Part shown: in pieces, positions 42,955-51,667 of the stretch
How the letters are laid out: each line of letters begins with the position of its first letter
How positions within the stretch are numbered: the stretch's first letter is position 1
Assembly: GCF_001591805.1 (NCBI RefSeq)
Contig: NZ_BCVP01000015.1
Coordinates: 216,385-280,384 of the forward strand
Length of the DNA stretch: 64,000 bases
Source of the DNA: Neobacillus novalis NBRC 102450
GTDB lineage: Bacteria > Bacillota > Bacilli > Bacillales > Cytobacillaceae
Reading direction: 5' to 3'
The notes under the pieces: model-generated
Database searches by the model: none
The model's input: only the letters and a program-made list of their open reading frames with translations
Told to the model about the DNA's origin: nothing
Made by a program: the position numbers and the translations under genes

Positions 42955-44235
42955 ATGTACGGACAATATAAAACAATTGATGAAGCAAATAGAGCGGTAA
43001 TCGATCAGGTTGTATCCAGCTCACCATTTTTAGTGGATGTTGTTCCAGCTAAATCTGTGATTAAAGAATTAAATGGAAAAGTATTACTTCATGCAGGACC
43101 ACCTATCAAATGGGAAAACATGACTAGCCCGATGCAAGGATCTTGTGTAGGAGCGACCCTTTTTGAAGGTTGGGCAGCAAACGCTGACGAAGCATTTGCA
43201 ATGCTTAAGAATGGCGAAATAGAATTCATTCCATGTCACCATGTTGATGCGGTCGGCCCAATGGGTGGAATCACATCTGGAAGCATGCCTGTTCTTGTTG
43301 TAGAAAATCGTAGCGGCGAAAATCGCGCATATTGCACAATGAATGAAGGAATTGGTGCAGTTCTTCGTTTCGGTGCCTATTCTCAGGAAGTAATAAACCG
43401 CCTTGGATGGTTTAGAGATGTACTAGGTCCTGTAATTTCTAAAGCACTTAAAGTAAAAGGCGACGGCTTAAACGTGAACGTTGCGATGGCAAAAGCAATT
43501 ACAATGGGAGATGAGTTCCACCAACGTAATATTGCTGGATCACTTATTTTCCTAAAAGATATTGCTCCATACATTATCCAAACAGATGCAACTGATAAAG
43601 ATAAGCAAGATGTTATAAAATTCTTAGCTGATACAGACCAATTCTTCTTGAACATTGCGATGGCAACGACGAAAGCAGTAATGGACACAGCTAGAACGAT
43701 TCAACATGGTACAGTTGTAACAGCAATGTGCCGTAACGGTTACGAATTTGGTATCCGTATTGCTGGTATGGGTGATCAATGGTTTACAGCACCTGTTAAT
43801 ACACCACAAGGTCTATTCTTTACAGGATATGATCAAGACATGGCTTGCCCTGACATGGGTGACAGTGCAATCACTGAAACATTCGGTGTAGGTGGTTTTG
43901 CAATGATCGCTGCTCCTGGTGTTACACGTTTCGTAGGTGCTGGCGGTATGGACGATGCAGTTAAAACAAGTAATGAAATGATGGAAATTTGTATCGATCA
44001 TAACTCAAACTTCTCCATTCCAACTTGGGATTTCAAAGGTTCTTGCCTAGGAATCGATGCAAGAAAAGTTGTTGAAACTGGAATTGAACCAGTAATCAAC
44101 ACTGGTATTGCTCATAAAGAAGCAGGAGTTGGCCAAATCGGTGCAGGTACTGTTCGTGCTCCATTAGCCTGCTTCGAAAAAGCTATTGATGCTTATGCAG
44201 TTAAACTTGGTTTAATTGAACCAGCAGCAGAATAA
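42955..44235 (+). CDS. allG: AllG, oxamate carbamoyltransferase subunit (DUF1116/YlbE)
   Basis: A 426-residue DUF1116 protein. Recognisable segments are 'LHAGPPIKWENMTSPMQGSCVGATLFEGWA', 'CHHVDAVGPMGGITSGSMPVLVVEN' and 'NGYEFGIRIAGMGDQWFTAPVNTPQGLFF', like E. coli YlbE. It is expected to form the oxamate carbamoyltransferase with AllF and AllH. Start ATG 42955 with AGGAGG; the TTG 24 bases earlier is rejected because it lies before that site. Its stop codon abuts the allH start. Confidence 0.87.
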   Translation: MYGQYKTIDEANRAVIDQVVSSSPFLVDVVPAKSVIKELNGKVLLHAGPPIKWENMTSPMQGSCVGATLFEGWAANADEAFAMLKNGEIEFIPCHHVDAVGPMGGITSGSMPVLVVENRSGENRAYCTMNEGIGAVLRFGAYSQEVINRLGWFRDVLGPVISKALKVKGDGLNVNVAMAKAITMGDEFHQRNIAGSLIFLKDIAPYIIQTDATDKDKQDVIKFLADTDQFFLNIAMATTKAVMDTARTIQHGTVVTAMCRNGYEFGIRIAGMGDQWFTAPVNTPQGLFFTGYDQDMACPDMGDSAITETFGVGGFAMIAAPGVTRFVGAGGMDDAVKTSNEMMEICIDHNSNFSIPTWDFKGSCLGIDARKVVETGIEPVINTGIAHKEAGVGQIGAGTVRAPLACFEKAIDAYAVKLGLIEPAAE

Positions 44236-45135
44236 ATGAACAAGAGTACTCTTTTTGGAGAGGAATATAGTGATCTAATTCCTCTCCTTCTTTCTAAACA
44301 GGGAAATGGTAAGGTTCATAGTATTTTTAAAAATGGCTTTAATATTAAAATGGATGACTCTCTCGTTTTTATTGGCAATAAAAAAAACGGGCTGCTTCCA
44401 TTTGGGATTCATCTTCTAGAAGAAGACACTTTAAGGGCCGTTTCAGTCGTGAATAACGGAGAAACCGTTTTCTGGAATCCGAGAACGAATTCTTTGGAAT
44501 TTTCAAGCCTTTCAATCAGCCTAGAAAAGGGTCACCGTTTTAAAAATGAGTTAACCTCTTTAAAAAACAACCGCGTCTTCGAAATCAGTTTTGAAAAACT
44601 TCGCTCGCAGTTTAGCACAATGGAAGAATTAACGGGGTTGGATATCAATATCAATCAATTTTTACAAAGGTTTAATGATGTCGGCGAAAAGAAGTGGTTC
44701 GCACCTGAATCCTATTTGGTTATGCTGATTGAAGTGGTAATGTCGAGTGACCATTATCTAATTGAGAAAACTCTTAGGTTTTTCCTTGGCAGGGGAAAAG
44801 GCCTGACCCCATCAGGTGACGACATGATTGTCGGGATACTAGCTTTTGATGCCACTTCCCATTTTATTTCTTCACTTTTTTACCAACAGCTTTCAGAGCT
44901 TCTGGAGAGTGAACCAATTACAACGGATGTGAGCAGGGAATACTTACGGTATGCGATTCGGCATGAATTTGGCTCAACCGTTACCGAGTTGGTGAATTTA
45001 CTTGCCAGTGGTGATGATTCTACCTTCAATAAGGCCTTTCAGAACTTGCTTGAAGTCGGCCACAGTTCGGGATTGGATACATTATTCGGTATTCTTATCG
45101 GGATGCTGGCCTTTAAAAACCCAAATGAACAATAA
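44236..45135 (+). CDS. allH: AllH, oxamate carbamoyltransferase subunit (DUF2877/YlbF)
   Basis: A 299-residue DUF2877 protein, the YlbF/AllH type. The family signature 'LRFFLGRGKGLTPSGDDMIVGILAFD' is clear. Its ATG follows the allG stop codon with no gap and without a clear ribosome binding site of its own, so translation is probably coupled to allG and the subunits are made in fixed proportion. Role inferred from family and from the conserved F-G-H-carbamate kinase order. Confidence 0.85.
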   Translation: MNKSTLFGEEYSDLIPLLLSKQGNGKVHSIFKNGFNIKMDDSLVFIGNKKNGLLPFGIHLLEEDTLRAVSVVNNGETVFWNPRTNSLEFSSLSISLEKGHRFKNELTSLKNNRVFEISFEKLRSQFSTMEELTGLDININQFLQRFNDVGEKKWFAPESYLVMLIEVVMSSDHYLIEKTLRFFLGRGKGLTPSGDDMIVGILAFDATSHFISSLFYQQLSELLESEPITTDVSREYLRYAIRHEFGSTVTELVNLLASGDDSTFNKAFQNLLEVGHSSGLDTLFGILIGMLAFKNPNEQ

Positions 45136-45165
45136 AATTATATTACAACATTGGAGAGATGCTAC

Positions 45166-46128
45166 ATGAGTAAAATTGTCCTAGCTATCGGCGGCAATGC
45201 AATTATTAAAGAAGGACAAAAGGGTTCCATTGAAGAACAGCAAACAAATATTAATGAAAGCTGTGAACCTGTACTCGGCTTAATCGAACAGGGACACACT
45301 GTTGTTATCACTCATGGCAATGGCCCGCAAGTTGGCAATACGTTAATTAAAACTAAAATGGCTGAATCTGTCGTTCCAGCATATCCTTTAGATGTGTGTG
45401 ATGCGGAAACTCAAGGTAACTTGGGTTATTTAATCCAGCAGGCATTTAGAAATAAAATGGTTGAGCGTAATATTAATAAAACAGTTGCAACCGTTGTTAC
45501 ACAAGCAATTGTTTCTAAAGATGATCCCGCTTTTGAAACTCCTACTAAACCAATTGGACCATTTTATTCTAAGGAAGAAATGGAAGAAATACTTAAAACT
45601 GAAAAGCTAACTTTTATCGAAGACAGCGGTAGAGGATACAGGCGTGTCGTGGCTTCTCCAAAGCCAATCAAAATTGTTGAAAAAGAAGCAATTGAAGCGC
45701 TGCTTGAGAAGGACATTACCGTTATTACTGCTGGTGGCGGCGGAATTCCTGTTATCGAAAATAACGGTATGCTTAAAGGTACGGAAGCTGTTATCGATAA
45801 AGACTTTGCAAGTGCACTGCTTGCTGCTGAAATCAATGCAGACTATTTATTTATCTTAACAGGTGTGGAACAAGTTGCCATTCATTTTGGCACACCACAG
45901 CAACAAAATTTATTAGAAATGACAGCTGATGATGCACTACGCTATATGGATGAAGGTCATTTTCCAAAGGGAAGTATGGGGCCGAAAATTGAGGCAGCTG
46001 TTTTATTCCTGCAAAAAGGCGGAAAGAACGTTATCATTACATCGATTGATAAACTTCAGGATGCTCTTCAAGGAAAAACTGGAACACGTATCGTAATGCA
46101 AAGTGAAACAGCAGTAACAAATAACTAA
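45166..46128 (+). CDS. allK: Catabolic carbamate kinase
   Basis: A 320-residue carbamate kinase of the amino acid kinase family: 'IVLAIGGNAIIKEGQKG', 'VITHGNGPQVGN', 'VTAGGGGIPVIENNG', 'GTEAVIDKDFASALLAAEI' and 'FPKGSMGPKIEAA' are all present. It transfers phosphate from carbamoyl phosphate to ADP, giving ATP, ammonia and CO2. Its position right after allFGH makes it the counterpart of E. coli YbcF (AllK) rather than the arginine deiminase pathway ArcC, although the enzyme chemistry is the same. ATG 45166 has GGAGAG upstream; a terminator closes the operon. Confidence 0.9.
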   Translation: MSKIVLAIGGNAIIKEGQKGSIEEQQTNINESCEPVLGLIEQGHTVVITHGNGPQVGNTLIKTKMAESVVPAYPLDVCDAETQGNLGYLIQQAFRNKMVERNINKTVATVVTQAIVSKDDPAFETPTKPIGPFYSKEEMEEILKTEKLTFIEDSGRGYRRVVASPKPIKIVEKEAIEALLEKDITVITAGGGGIPVIENNGMLKGTEAVIDKDFASALLAAEINADYLFILTGVEQVAIHFGTPQQQNLLEMTADDALRYMDEGHFPKGSMGPKIEAAVLFLQKGGKNVIITSIDKLQDALQGKTGTRIVMQSETAVTNN

Positions 46129-46141
46129 ACTACTATTTTAG

Positions 46142-46173
46142 CCCCTGTATGTAAAAAGCATATAGGGGTTTTT
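46142..46173 (+). terminator. Terminator after carbamate kinase
   Basis: CCCCTGTATG / CATATAGGGG stem (one G-U), 7-nt loop, TTTTT run. Confidence 0.88.
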
Positions 46174-46227
46174 AATAATAATGGTCGTCGGAGAGTGAAC
46201 TTTTTAAGAATGGGGTGAAACCATTTA

Positions 46228-47370
46228 ATGAAGGAGTCAGAAGTACAATTTGCAATGATGAATAAAGGAAAATTCAATTTTGAGGAAGATAAGGACCAGC
46301 ATGCGCGGCTGAATGCTGTATTAAAAAGTATGTCTGAAGGAATTATCCTAGTTGATAACAATAAAAATATTGTTTACCAAAATGAATTTGTTACTAGTCA
46401 TCTTTTTCGCGGAATTGGGTCAGATAGCCTTAGAACAGAAGTAGATTTAATTGCTTTCATCCAAAAGGTAAGTGTTTCGAAAAATAATAAAGTGGATGAG
46501 TTATTACAATCAGAGGATATAACATTAAAACTGACGCTTGAGTTTGAGAATCAGCTAAAATATATTATGTTGAACAAATTTAGTGTGTATTCTGAAACAG
46601 GCTTTATTGGTAATGGCTATTTGCTTCGTGACATTACGAAAGAGGAAGAGATTGACCAGCTAAAGAGCAATTTAATTACGATTGCCAGCCATGAATTTAA
46701 GACACCGATTACGAGCATCCGCGGCAGCGTGGAAACACTAATGAGGCAGGATGCGGACTGGGAAGAAGACTTCAAAGTGGAGCTTTTACAGGGAATCCAT
46801 GAAGATATTTTGCATCTGCAGGATTTAATTTCTGTCTGGTTCGATATCAAGAAAATCGAAATGGGAACCATGTCTTTAAATAAGGGTTATTTTCCTATTT
46901 CACAGTTGATTTCCAATACCTTAGATCAGCTGCCCCGCGAAATAGGTAATAAGGTTCGGTATGACCAAAGTAATAGTTCACAGATTCCATTGCTTTATGG
47001 TGATAAAAAGCGTCTTCAACAAGTACTGCTAAATTTAATTATGAACGGACTTGTGCACAATGACTTACCTGAGAAACAGGTTTTATTAACTGTGGAGGCC
47101 GGGCCTCATGATGTATTTATTCATGTTAAGGATAACGGAATTGGGATTTCAAAGGAACTTTGCAAAAAAATCTTTGATCGTTTCTATAGGGTCGACAATT
47201 CACCGCAGCGGAAAACGGGAGGAACGGGCCTCGGTCTATCGATTTGCCTTGGATTAATGAAAGAGCATAATGGTGATATACTAGTCGAAAGTGAACCCGG
47301 AAAGGGAAGTATTTTTACGATGAAGCTCCCGATTAACGAGGAAGACCTAGGAGGTATTTATGAATCATAA
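46228..47370 (+). CDS. Soluble PAS-type sensor histidine kinase
   Basis: A 380-residue histidine kinase without membrane helices. An N-terminal PAS-like domain (about residues 25-135, 'LKSMSEGIILVDNNKNIVYQNE') is followed by the dimerisation/phosphoacceptor helix with His155 in ASHEFKTPITSIRGSVETL, and a HATPase domain with the N box ('LLNLIMNGLVHN'), DNGIGI and GTGLGLSI. It probably senses an intracellular ligand or redox state and phosphorylates the regulator encoded just downstream (11-bp overlap). It lies right after the allantoin cluster but behind a terminator, so a link is only suggested. Confidence 0.88.
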   Translation: MKESEVQFAMMNKGKFNFEEDKDQHARLNAVLKSMSEGIILVDNNKNIVYQNEFVTSHLFRGIGSDSLRTEVDLIAFIQKVSVSKNNKVDELLQSEDITLKLTLEFENQLKYIMLNKFSVYSETGFIGNGYLLRDITKEEEIDQLKSNLITIASHEFKTPITSIRGSVETLMRQDADWEEDFKVELLQGIHEDILHLQDLISVWFDIKKIEMGTMSLNKGYFPISQLISNTLDQLPREIGNKVRYDQSNSSQIPLLYGDKKRLQQVLLNLIMNGLVHNDLPEKQVLLTVEAGPHDVFIHVKDNGIGISKELCKKIFDRFYRVDNSPQRKTGGTGLGLSICLGLMKEHNGDILVESEPGKGSIFTMKLPINEEDLGGIYES

Positions 47371-48064
47371 AATTGCAATCGTAGATGACGAACCAAAAAT
47401 TGTCCGATTCATAAAGGCGAATTTACTTTCTCTTGGATATAAAGTAGCAACGTTTTCAGATGGTGAACAGTTTCTTGATCATTTTGATCTGCATGAACTT
47501 GATTTAGTACTGCTTGATGTTATGATGCCGAACATGGATGGGTTCACGGTTCTTGAAAGACTGCGGAAATTTTCAAACGTTCCGGTCATTATCTTAACAG
47601 CACGCAGTAATTCTAACGATTTGGTGGAAGGCTTTGAACTTGGGGCCGATGATTATTTAACTAAGCCATTTTCGCTTGAAGAATTATTTGCCAGAGTGAA
47701 AGCCGTTTTACGTAGGTCCTCCCATTTGGAGCAGACAGTTCATGAGGATAAGAAGATTACTATTGGCAGGATTCATATAAATCTTGCACAAAAACGTGTG
47801 TTTGTGGATGAAAAAGAAATGCGCTTTACCAATACGGAATATTTGATTTTAGAGCATCTTACCATTCATGCCGACAAAATTGTCAGTCATGAACAAATTC
47901 TCGTGTCAGTTTGGGGAGCTGAGTACCGAGATGAAGTGGAGTACCTGCGTGTAGCGATAGCAAGAATTCGGAAAAAGCTGAAGGATGCTGGCTGCAAGGA
48001 TATATCTAAAATTATTCGTACCTATCCTGGTATTGGATACTCCCTTTTAACAACGGAAAGGTAA
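47360..48064 (+). CDS. OmpR/PhoB family response regulator
   Basis: A 234-residue regulator: receiver domain with phosphorylation site Asp53 (VLLDVMMPNMDGF), conserved Thr in 'IILTARS' and Lys in 'DYLTKPFS', then a winged-helix DNA-binding domain ('FTNTEYLILEHLTIHADKIVSHEQIL...VEYLRVAIARIRKKL'). Partner of the kinase at 46228; the genes overlap and a perfect AGGAGG precedes its ATG. Targets are unknown. Confidence 0.92.
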   Translation: MNHKIAIVDDEPKIVRFIKANLLSLGYKVATFSDGEQFLDHFDLHELDLVLLDVMMPNMDGFTVLERLRKFSNVPVIILTARSNSNDLVEGFELGADDYLTKPFSLEELFARVKAVLRRSSHLEQTVHEDKKITIGRIHINLAQKRVFVDEKEMRFTNTEYLILEHLTIHADKIVSHEQILVSVWGAEYRDEVEYLRVAIARIRKKLKDAGCKDISKIIRTYPGIGYSLLTTER

Positions 48065-48100
48065 ACAAGACGGTGCCGTCGTCTTGTTTACCTTTTTTTT
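48059..48100 (+). terminator. Terminator after the two-component pair
   Basis: 14-bp perfect stem AGGTAAACAAGACG (48059-48072) / CGTCTTGTTTACCT (48080-48093) followed by eight T; overlaps the regulator stop codon. Confidence 0.93.
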
Positions 48101-48141
48101 GTTTAGGAAACTATAGATTTATTTCTGCATGAAACTAAAAC

Positions 48142-48588
48142 TTAAATGGCTTTTCCAAGAAATGCTGTGAGCATCCATACATGCTTTTCTAATCCGGAAT
48201 GAATCGCGAGCAGCATATCTCCTGTTGTTTCATCATTCATATTAGCAGCAATGCTCATTCCTTCCTTTAATTCGCCAATGATAATGGAGAAATCATTGAT
48301 AACGGATTGAACCATTTCATCAGCTGATTCCGCACCTAACGCTTCTTGAAGAGATGAACCTTCAAGGCATTCCTTCATGGTCGCCACAGGTTTGCCGCCG
48401 ATTGCCAGCAAGCGTTCTGCTAATTCATCGACATGTAAACCAGCCTCGTTATAAAATTCCTCAAATTTAACGTGCAGTGTGAAGAACTGAGCGCCTTTCA
48501 CATACCAATGGTAGTTATGTAACTTCATATACATAAGAGACCAGTTGGCAATTTGCTTGTTAAGTACACTTACTAATGCATTTTCCAT
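48142..48588 (-). CDS. dps: Dps-family iron storage / DNA protection protein
   Basis: A 148-residue Dps/MrgA-like mini-ferritin. The ferroxidase residues fall at the expected spacing: His27, His39, Asp54 and Glu58 (YHWYVKG ... [10 protein letters not shown]). It assembles into a 12-subunit shell that oxidises and stores iron and protects DNA from peroxide. In Bacillus such genes usually answer to PerR or the general stress response, but no convincing PerR box was found. Read from the minus strand with a GAGGATT site. Confidence 0.93.
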   Translation of the reverse strand: MENALVSVLNKQIANWSLMYMKLHNYHWYVKGAQFFTLHVKFEEFYNEAGLHVDELAERLLAIGGKPVATMKECLEGSSLQEALGAESADEMVQSVINDFSIIIGELKEGMSIAANMNDETTGDMLLAIHSGLEKHVWMLTAFLGKAI

Positions 48589-48941
48589 AAATAAAATCCT
48601 CCTTCAATTTGTCCTCCTTATATTATTCCAAAGATTTAGCTGAAATTCTGTATGAAATGGGGGAATTTGTTGTCAATTTGGTGAAGATTTCGATGTAGCT
48701 GTCGCTTATTTTTATTACACCCATGAAACACAATGTAATAATTGTACCTTAACTATCCACGTGTGTAACTTTTAGGAAAAAAGCAACAAATGGTTATTAC
48801 TACCAATTGATAGGGAAATGCCTTCATGATGGGCGCTAGTTTAGTTGATTTATACTTACCATTTTTTGGGCGATGAATAAGAGTGTTACAACTGATAGCC
48901 TTAGTAGTAGGAAAACAAGATAACAAATTGGAGGTAATAAA
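48589..48941. other. Divergent control region between dps and the cell wall hydrolase
   Basis: 353 bp without a gene. AT-rich, with no recognised riboswitch or terminator. It must hold promoters for both divergent genes. A palindromic-looking TGTAATAATTGTA at about 48731 resembles a Fur/PerR half-site but does not match the consensus well. Confidence 0.4.
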
Positions 48942-49544
48942 ATGAATAAACTTAAAAAACTAGTGATTGCAACGGGGTTAATCCTATCAATGTCAGCATT
49001 AACGTTAAACGGAACGACTGAAGCAGCAACGACTACTCATAAGGTGAAATCAGGTGAGACGTATTGGAAAATTGCTTCCAAATTCGGTGTTCCAGTTAAT
49101 AGTTTAATGAAAGCAAACAATGCAGCTAGCAGTGCACTTAATATTGGTCAAAATCTAGTAATCCCAAATTCTACTGTTACTTCAGCAGAAAAAGACTTGA
49201 TGGCACGTCTTGTCCATGCTGAGGCTAAAGGCGAACCATATGCAGGGAAAGTAGCAGTTGCTACCGTCATTCTTAACCGTGTAGCAAGTAAAGATTTTCC
49301 GAATACGATAAACGGTGTTATCTATGAAAAGTCTAACGGCTATTATGCTTTTACACCCGTTCAAAATGGCGCGATTAACCAGCCGGCTGATGCCGCGTCG
49401 AAACAAGCGGTAAATGAAGCATTGGCATTTAAAGGCCAAGGCAACGGCTCATTATTCTTCTTTAATCCAAAAACAGCCGTAAGTAAATGGATTTTTTCTC
49501 GTGAAGTAACGGTAACAATCGGAAACCACCGTTTCGCGAAATAA
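48942..49544 (+). CDS. LysM plus SleB/CwlJ-type cell wall hydrolase
   Basis: A 200-residue secreted enzyme. Signal peptide at residues 1-29 ending in TEAA; a LysM peptidoglycan-binding domain at about 33-76 (HKVKSGETYWKIASKFGV...LNIGQNLVIP); and a Hydrolase_2 (SleB/CwlJ) catalytic domain at 82-199, with Glu94 in 'LVHAEAKGEP' as the likely catalytic acid. Such proteins cleave spore cortex or vegetative peptidoglycan; architecture and size resemble B. subtilis YkvT. Perfect GGAGG site; monocistronic with a terminator. Confidence 0.9.
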   Translation: MNKLKKLVIATGLILSMSALTLNGTTEAATTTHKVKSGETYWKIASKFGVPVNSLMKANNAASSALNIGQNLVIPNSTVTSAEKDLMARLVHAEAKGEPYAGKVAVATVILNRVASKDFPNTINGVIYEKSNGYYAFTPVQNGAINQPADAASKQAVNEALAFKGQGNGSLFFFNPKTAVSKWIFSREVTVTIGNHRFAK

Positions 49545-49582
49545 TACTATTAGCATGCCAAGAAAATAAAAATTTACACAAA

Positions 49583-49625
49583 AAAGCAGTGAAATCCTAG
49601 CCTACGGATTTTACTGCTTTTTTTA
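49583..49625 (+). terminator. Terminator after the cell wall hydrolase
   Basis: 15-bp stem AAAGCAGTGAAATCC (49583-49597) / GGATTTTACTGCTTT (49606-49620) with one mismatch, followed by TTTTATTTTT. Confidence 0.9.
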
Positions 49626-49797
49626 TTTTTAAAAATTTAAAAAATTCCGAACGAAGTGGTAGAATAAGGTAGATAGGATTTTAGGGGGAGGGAATGGATA
49701 AAGTGGTCAGCACCCTTAAAATAGGTCTTAGAACAAGTACTAGAATAAACGGGACATTATTTAAGTATGTATTTATAAAGGGGGGAAAGAGAATAAC

Positions 49798-51255
49798 ATG
49801 GACATTGTAAAGAAGAACTACCAAATCTATCCGATGTATCTAAACGGTGAGTGGATTGGAAATGATTATGAAGTATTTACCGAAGTCATCAATCCGGCAA
49901 CAAAGAAAGTCGTCGGTGCTGTGCCGACAGGTGGTGCATATGAGGCGGAACAGGCAGTTGACGCCGCTCATAAGGCCTTCAAAATCTGGTCGAAAAAAAC
50001 AGCCGACGAGCGCTATCAACTTCTCATGAAGTGGTACCATTTAATAGAAGAAAGCAAGCATGAAATTGCTCGGATTATGACGATTGAGCAAGGGAAGCCA
50101 TTAAAGGAGGCACTAGGAGAGGTCCAGTATGCGAATGGCTTTATTTCCTGGTATGCAGAAGAAGGCAAACGGATTTACGGGGAAACGATTCCGGCTTCTC
50201 ACCCGAATAAGAGAATTTTAGTACGGAAGGAACCAGTCGGGGTTATTGCGGCCATAACACCATGGAACTTCCCGGCGGCAATGATCGCAAGGAAGGTAGC
50301 TCCTGCGCTTGCTGCCGGGTGTACCGCCGTTGTAAAACCGGCAAACCAAACACCGCTTACGGCCTTGAAAATGGTTGAGCTTGCCCATGAGGCTGGAATT
50401 CCCGCCGGTGTGTTAAACGTGATTACCGGAAGATCATCAGAAATTGGCGAGGTGTGGCTGAAGGATCCACGGGTGACGAAGATTACCTTTACAGGTTCAA
50501 CAGAGGTTGGAAAAACATTGATGCGCGGTGCAGCCGAAAATGTAAAAAAGGTATCACTAGAGCTGGGCGGGAATGCCCCGTTTATCGTGATGGATGATGC
50601 CAATTTAGCAAGTGCCGCTGTTGGGCTCGTTCAATCAAAATTCCGCAACGCAGGTCAAACCTGTATTTGTACAAATCGGGTTTACGTCCAAGAAGGGGTA
50701 GTCGAGCCATTTATTAAACTGTTCCAAGCAGAATTAGAAAAGCTTAAGGTAGGTAATGGGCTGGAAGAGGATACGGATATCGGTCCATTAATTGATAAGG
50801 CTGCCTATAAAAAGGTAGACGGCCTTGTTAAAGATGCCGTGAAAAAGGGTGGAAAAGTAACTTACAGCGGCCTTAAGCCTGCTGATGCAAACGGCTATTT
50901 CTATGCCCCAACGATTTTAACTGATATTCACGATGAAATGGAATGTATGAAGGATGAAATCTTTGGCCCGCTTGCTCCCATAGCAACCTTTAAAACAGAA
51001 GAGGAGGTCATTGAACGGGCGAACGATTCTTGTTACGGGCTTGCTGCCTACGTGTATACGGAAAATTTAAGTCGTTCTTTTAGAATCACAGAGCAGCTGG
51101 AGTATGGAATCATTGGCTTGAATGATGCCCTTCCATCAGTCGTTCAAGCACCATTCGGCGGCTATAAAGAGAGCGGCCTCGGCCGTGAAGGCGGACATTA
51201 CGGAATCGAAGAGTTTTTAGAAGTGAAATATATCTCGATTGGATTAGATCTTTGA
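49798..51255 (+). CDS. gabD: NAD(P)-dependent succinate-semialdehyde-type dehydrogenase
   Basis: A 485-residue aldehyde dehydrogenase. Catalytic Cys289 (GQTCICTNR) and Glu255 (LELGGNAPF), the cofactor segment 'TPWNFPAAMIARKVAPALAAGC' and the 'FTGSTEVGK' motif are all in place. The GQTC.C.NR form and overall length are those of succinate-semialdehyde dehydrogenases (GabD), which oxidise succinate semialdehyde from GABA catabolism, though glutarate semialdehyde is also possible. No GABA transaminase lies nearby. The gene stands alone with a GGGGGGAAAG site and a terminator. Confidence 0.85.
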   Translation: MDIVKKNYQIYPMYLNGEWIGNDYEVFTEVINPATKKVVGAVPTGGAYEAEQAVDAAHKAFKIWSKKTADERYQLLMKWYHLIEESKHEIARIMTIEQGKPLKEALGEVQYANGFISWYAEEGKRIYGETIPASHPNKRILVRKEPVGVIAAITPWNFPAAMIARKVAPALAAGCTAVVKPANQTPLTALKMVELAHEAGIPAGVLNVITGRSSEIGEVWLKDPRVTKITFTGSTEVGKTLMRGAAENVKKVSLELGGNAPFIVMDDANLASAAVGLVQSKFRNAGQTCICTNRVYVQEGVVEPFIKLFQAELEKLKVGNGLEEDTDIGPLIDKAAYKKVDGLVKDAVKKGGKVTYSGLKPADANGYFYAPTILTDIHDEMECMKDEIFGPLAPIATFKTEEEVIERANDSCYGLAAYVYTENLSRSFRITEQLEYGIIGLNDALPSVVQAPFGGYKESGLGREGGHYGIEEFLEVKYISIGLDL

Positions 51256-51339
51256 AAACTTATCCTTTCGAGAGGCGGTAAACCAAACAAATTGTGAACT
51301 TGAATCACGAGAACTAAATAAAGCCGTTCCGTTGAAGTG

Positions 51340-51384
51340 ACCCCCTTGAGTTGGACTAATAAATCCAGCTTAGGGGGTTTTTTA
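51340..51384 (+). terminator. Terminator after the aldehyde dehydrogenase
   Basis: Long imperfect stem built on ACCCCCTTGAGTTGGA / TCCAGCTTAGGGGGT (51340-51378), then TTTTTT. Confidence 0.8.
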
Positions 51385-51417
51385 TCGTAATTAAAATGGA
51401 TGTGTCATTTGTACCCC

Positions 51418-51575
51418 AAATATATGGTAAGCATTTCTGAAATTTTTGTCGTTTTACCCAGTTATATCCATTAAATGTCGTGAGTTTCGTAAAATGTGTA
51501 GTAAGTTGCTAAAAATATGTCGTAAATGCCTAAATATATGTCATTAATGCCACCAATTTGGTCGTAAGTAATGAT
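51418..51575. repeat. Degenerate ~21-bp tandem array upstream of the HAD gene
   Basis: Imperfect units of 21-22 bp such as AAAAATATGTCGTAAATGCCT (51511-51531) written here in part as ATATGTCGTAAATGCC, AAATATATGTCATTAATGCC and AATTTGGTCGTAAGTAATG follow each other, with more decayed versions to the left. Non-coding. The core word is TATGTCGTAAATGCC. Together with the terminator this fills the 412-bp gap 51256-51667; no other gene is seen there. Confidence 0.6.
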
Positions 51576-51667
51576 AAATCTGCTTTTCAAACAAATATAC
51601 TTCAATTAGATTGTCCTACTGTGTTACGATAACGTATAAAAGCAGACTAGGAAAGAGGGGATGGACG

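Noticed and set aside
48725..48750. PerR/Fur box upstream of dps
   Set aside because: TGTAATAATTGTA is only partly palindromic and misses several consensus positions.
51336..51378. Insertion-sequence end (GTGACCCCCTTGAGTTGGAC looks like some IS3-type inverted repeats)
   Set aside because: The complementary arm and T-run lie only 20 bp away, giving an ordinary terminator; no transposase or second end was found.
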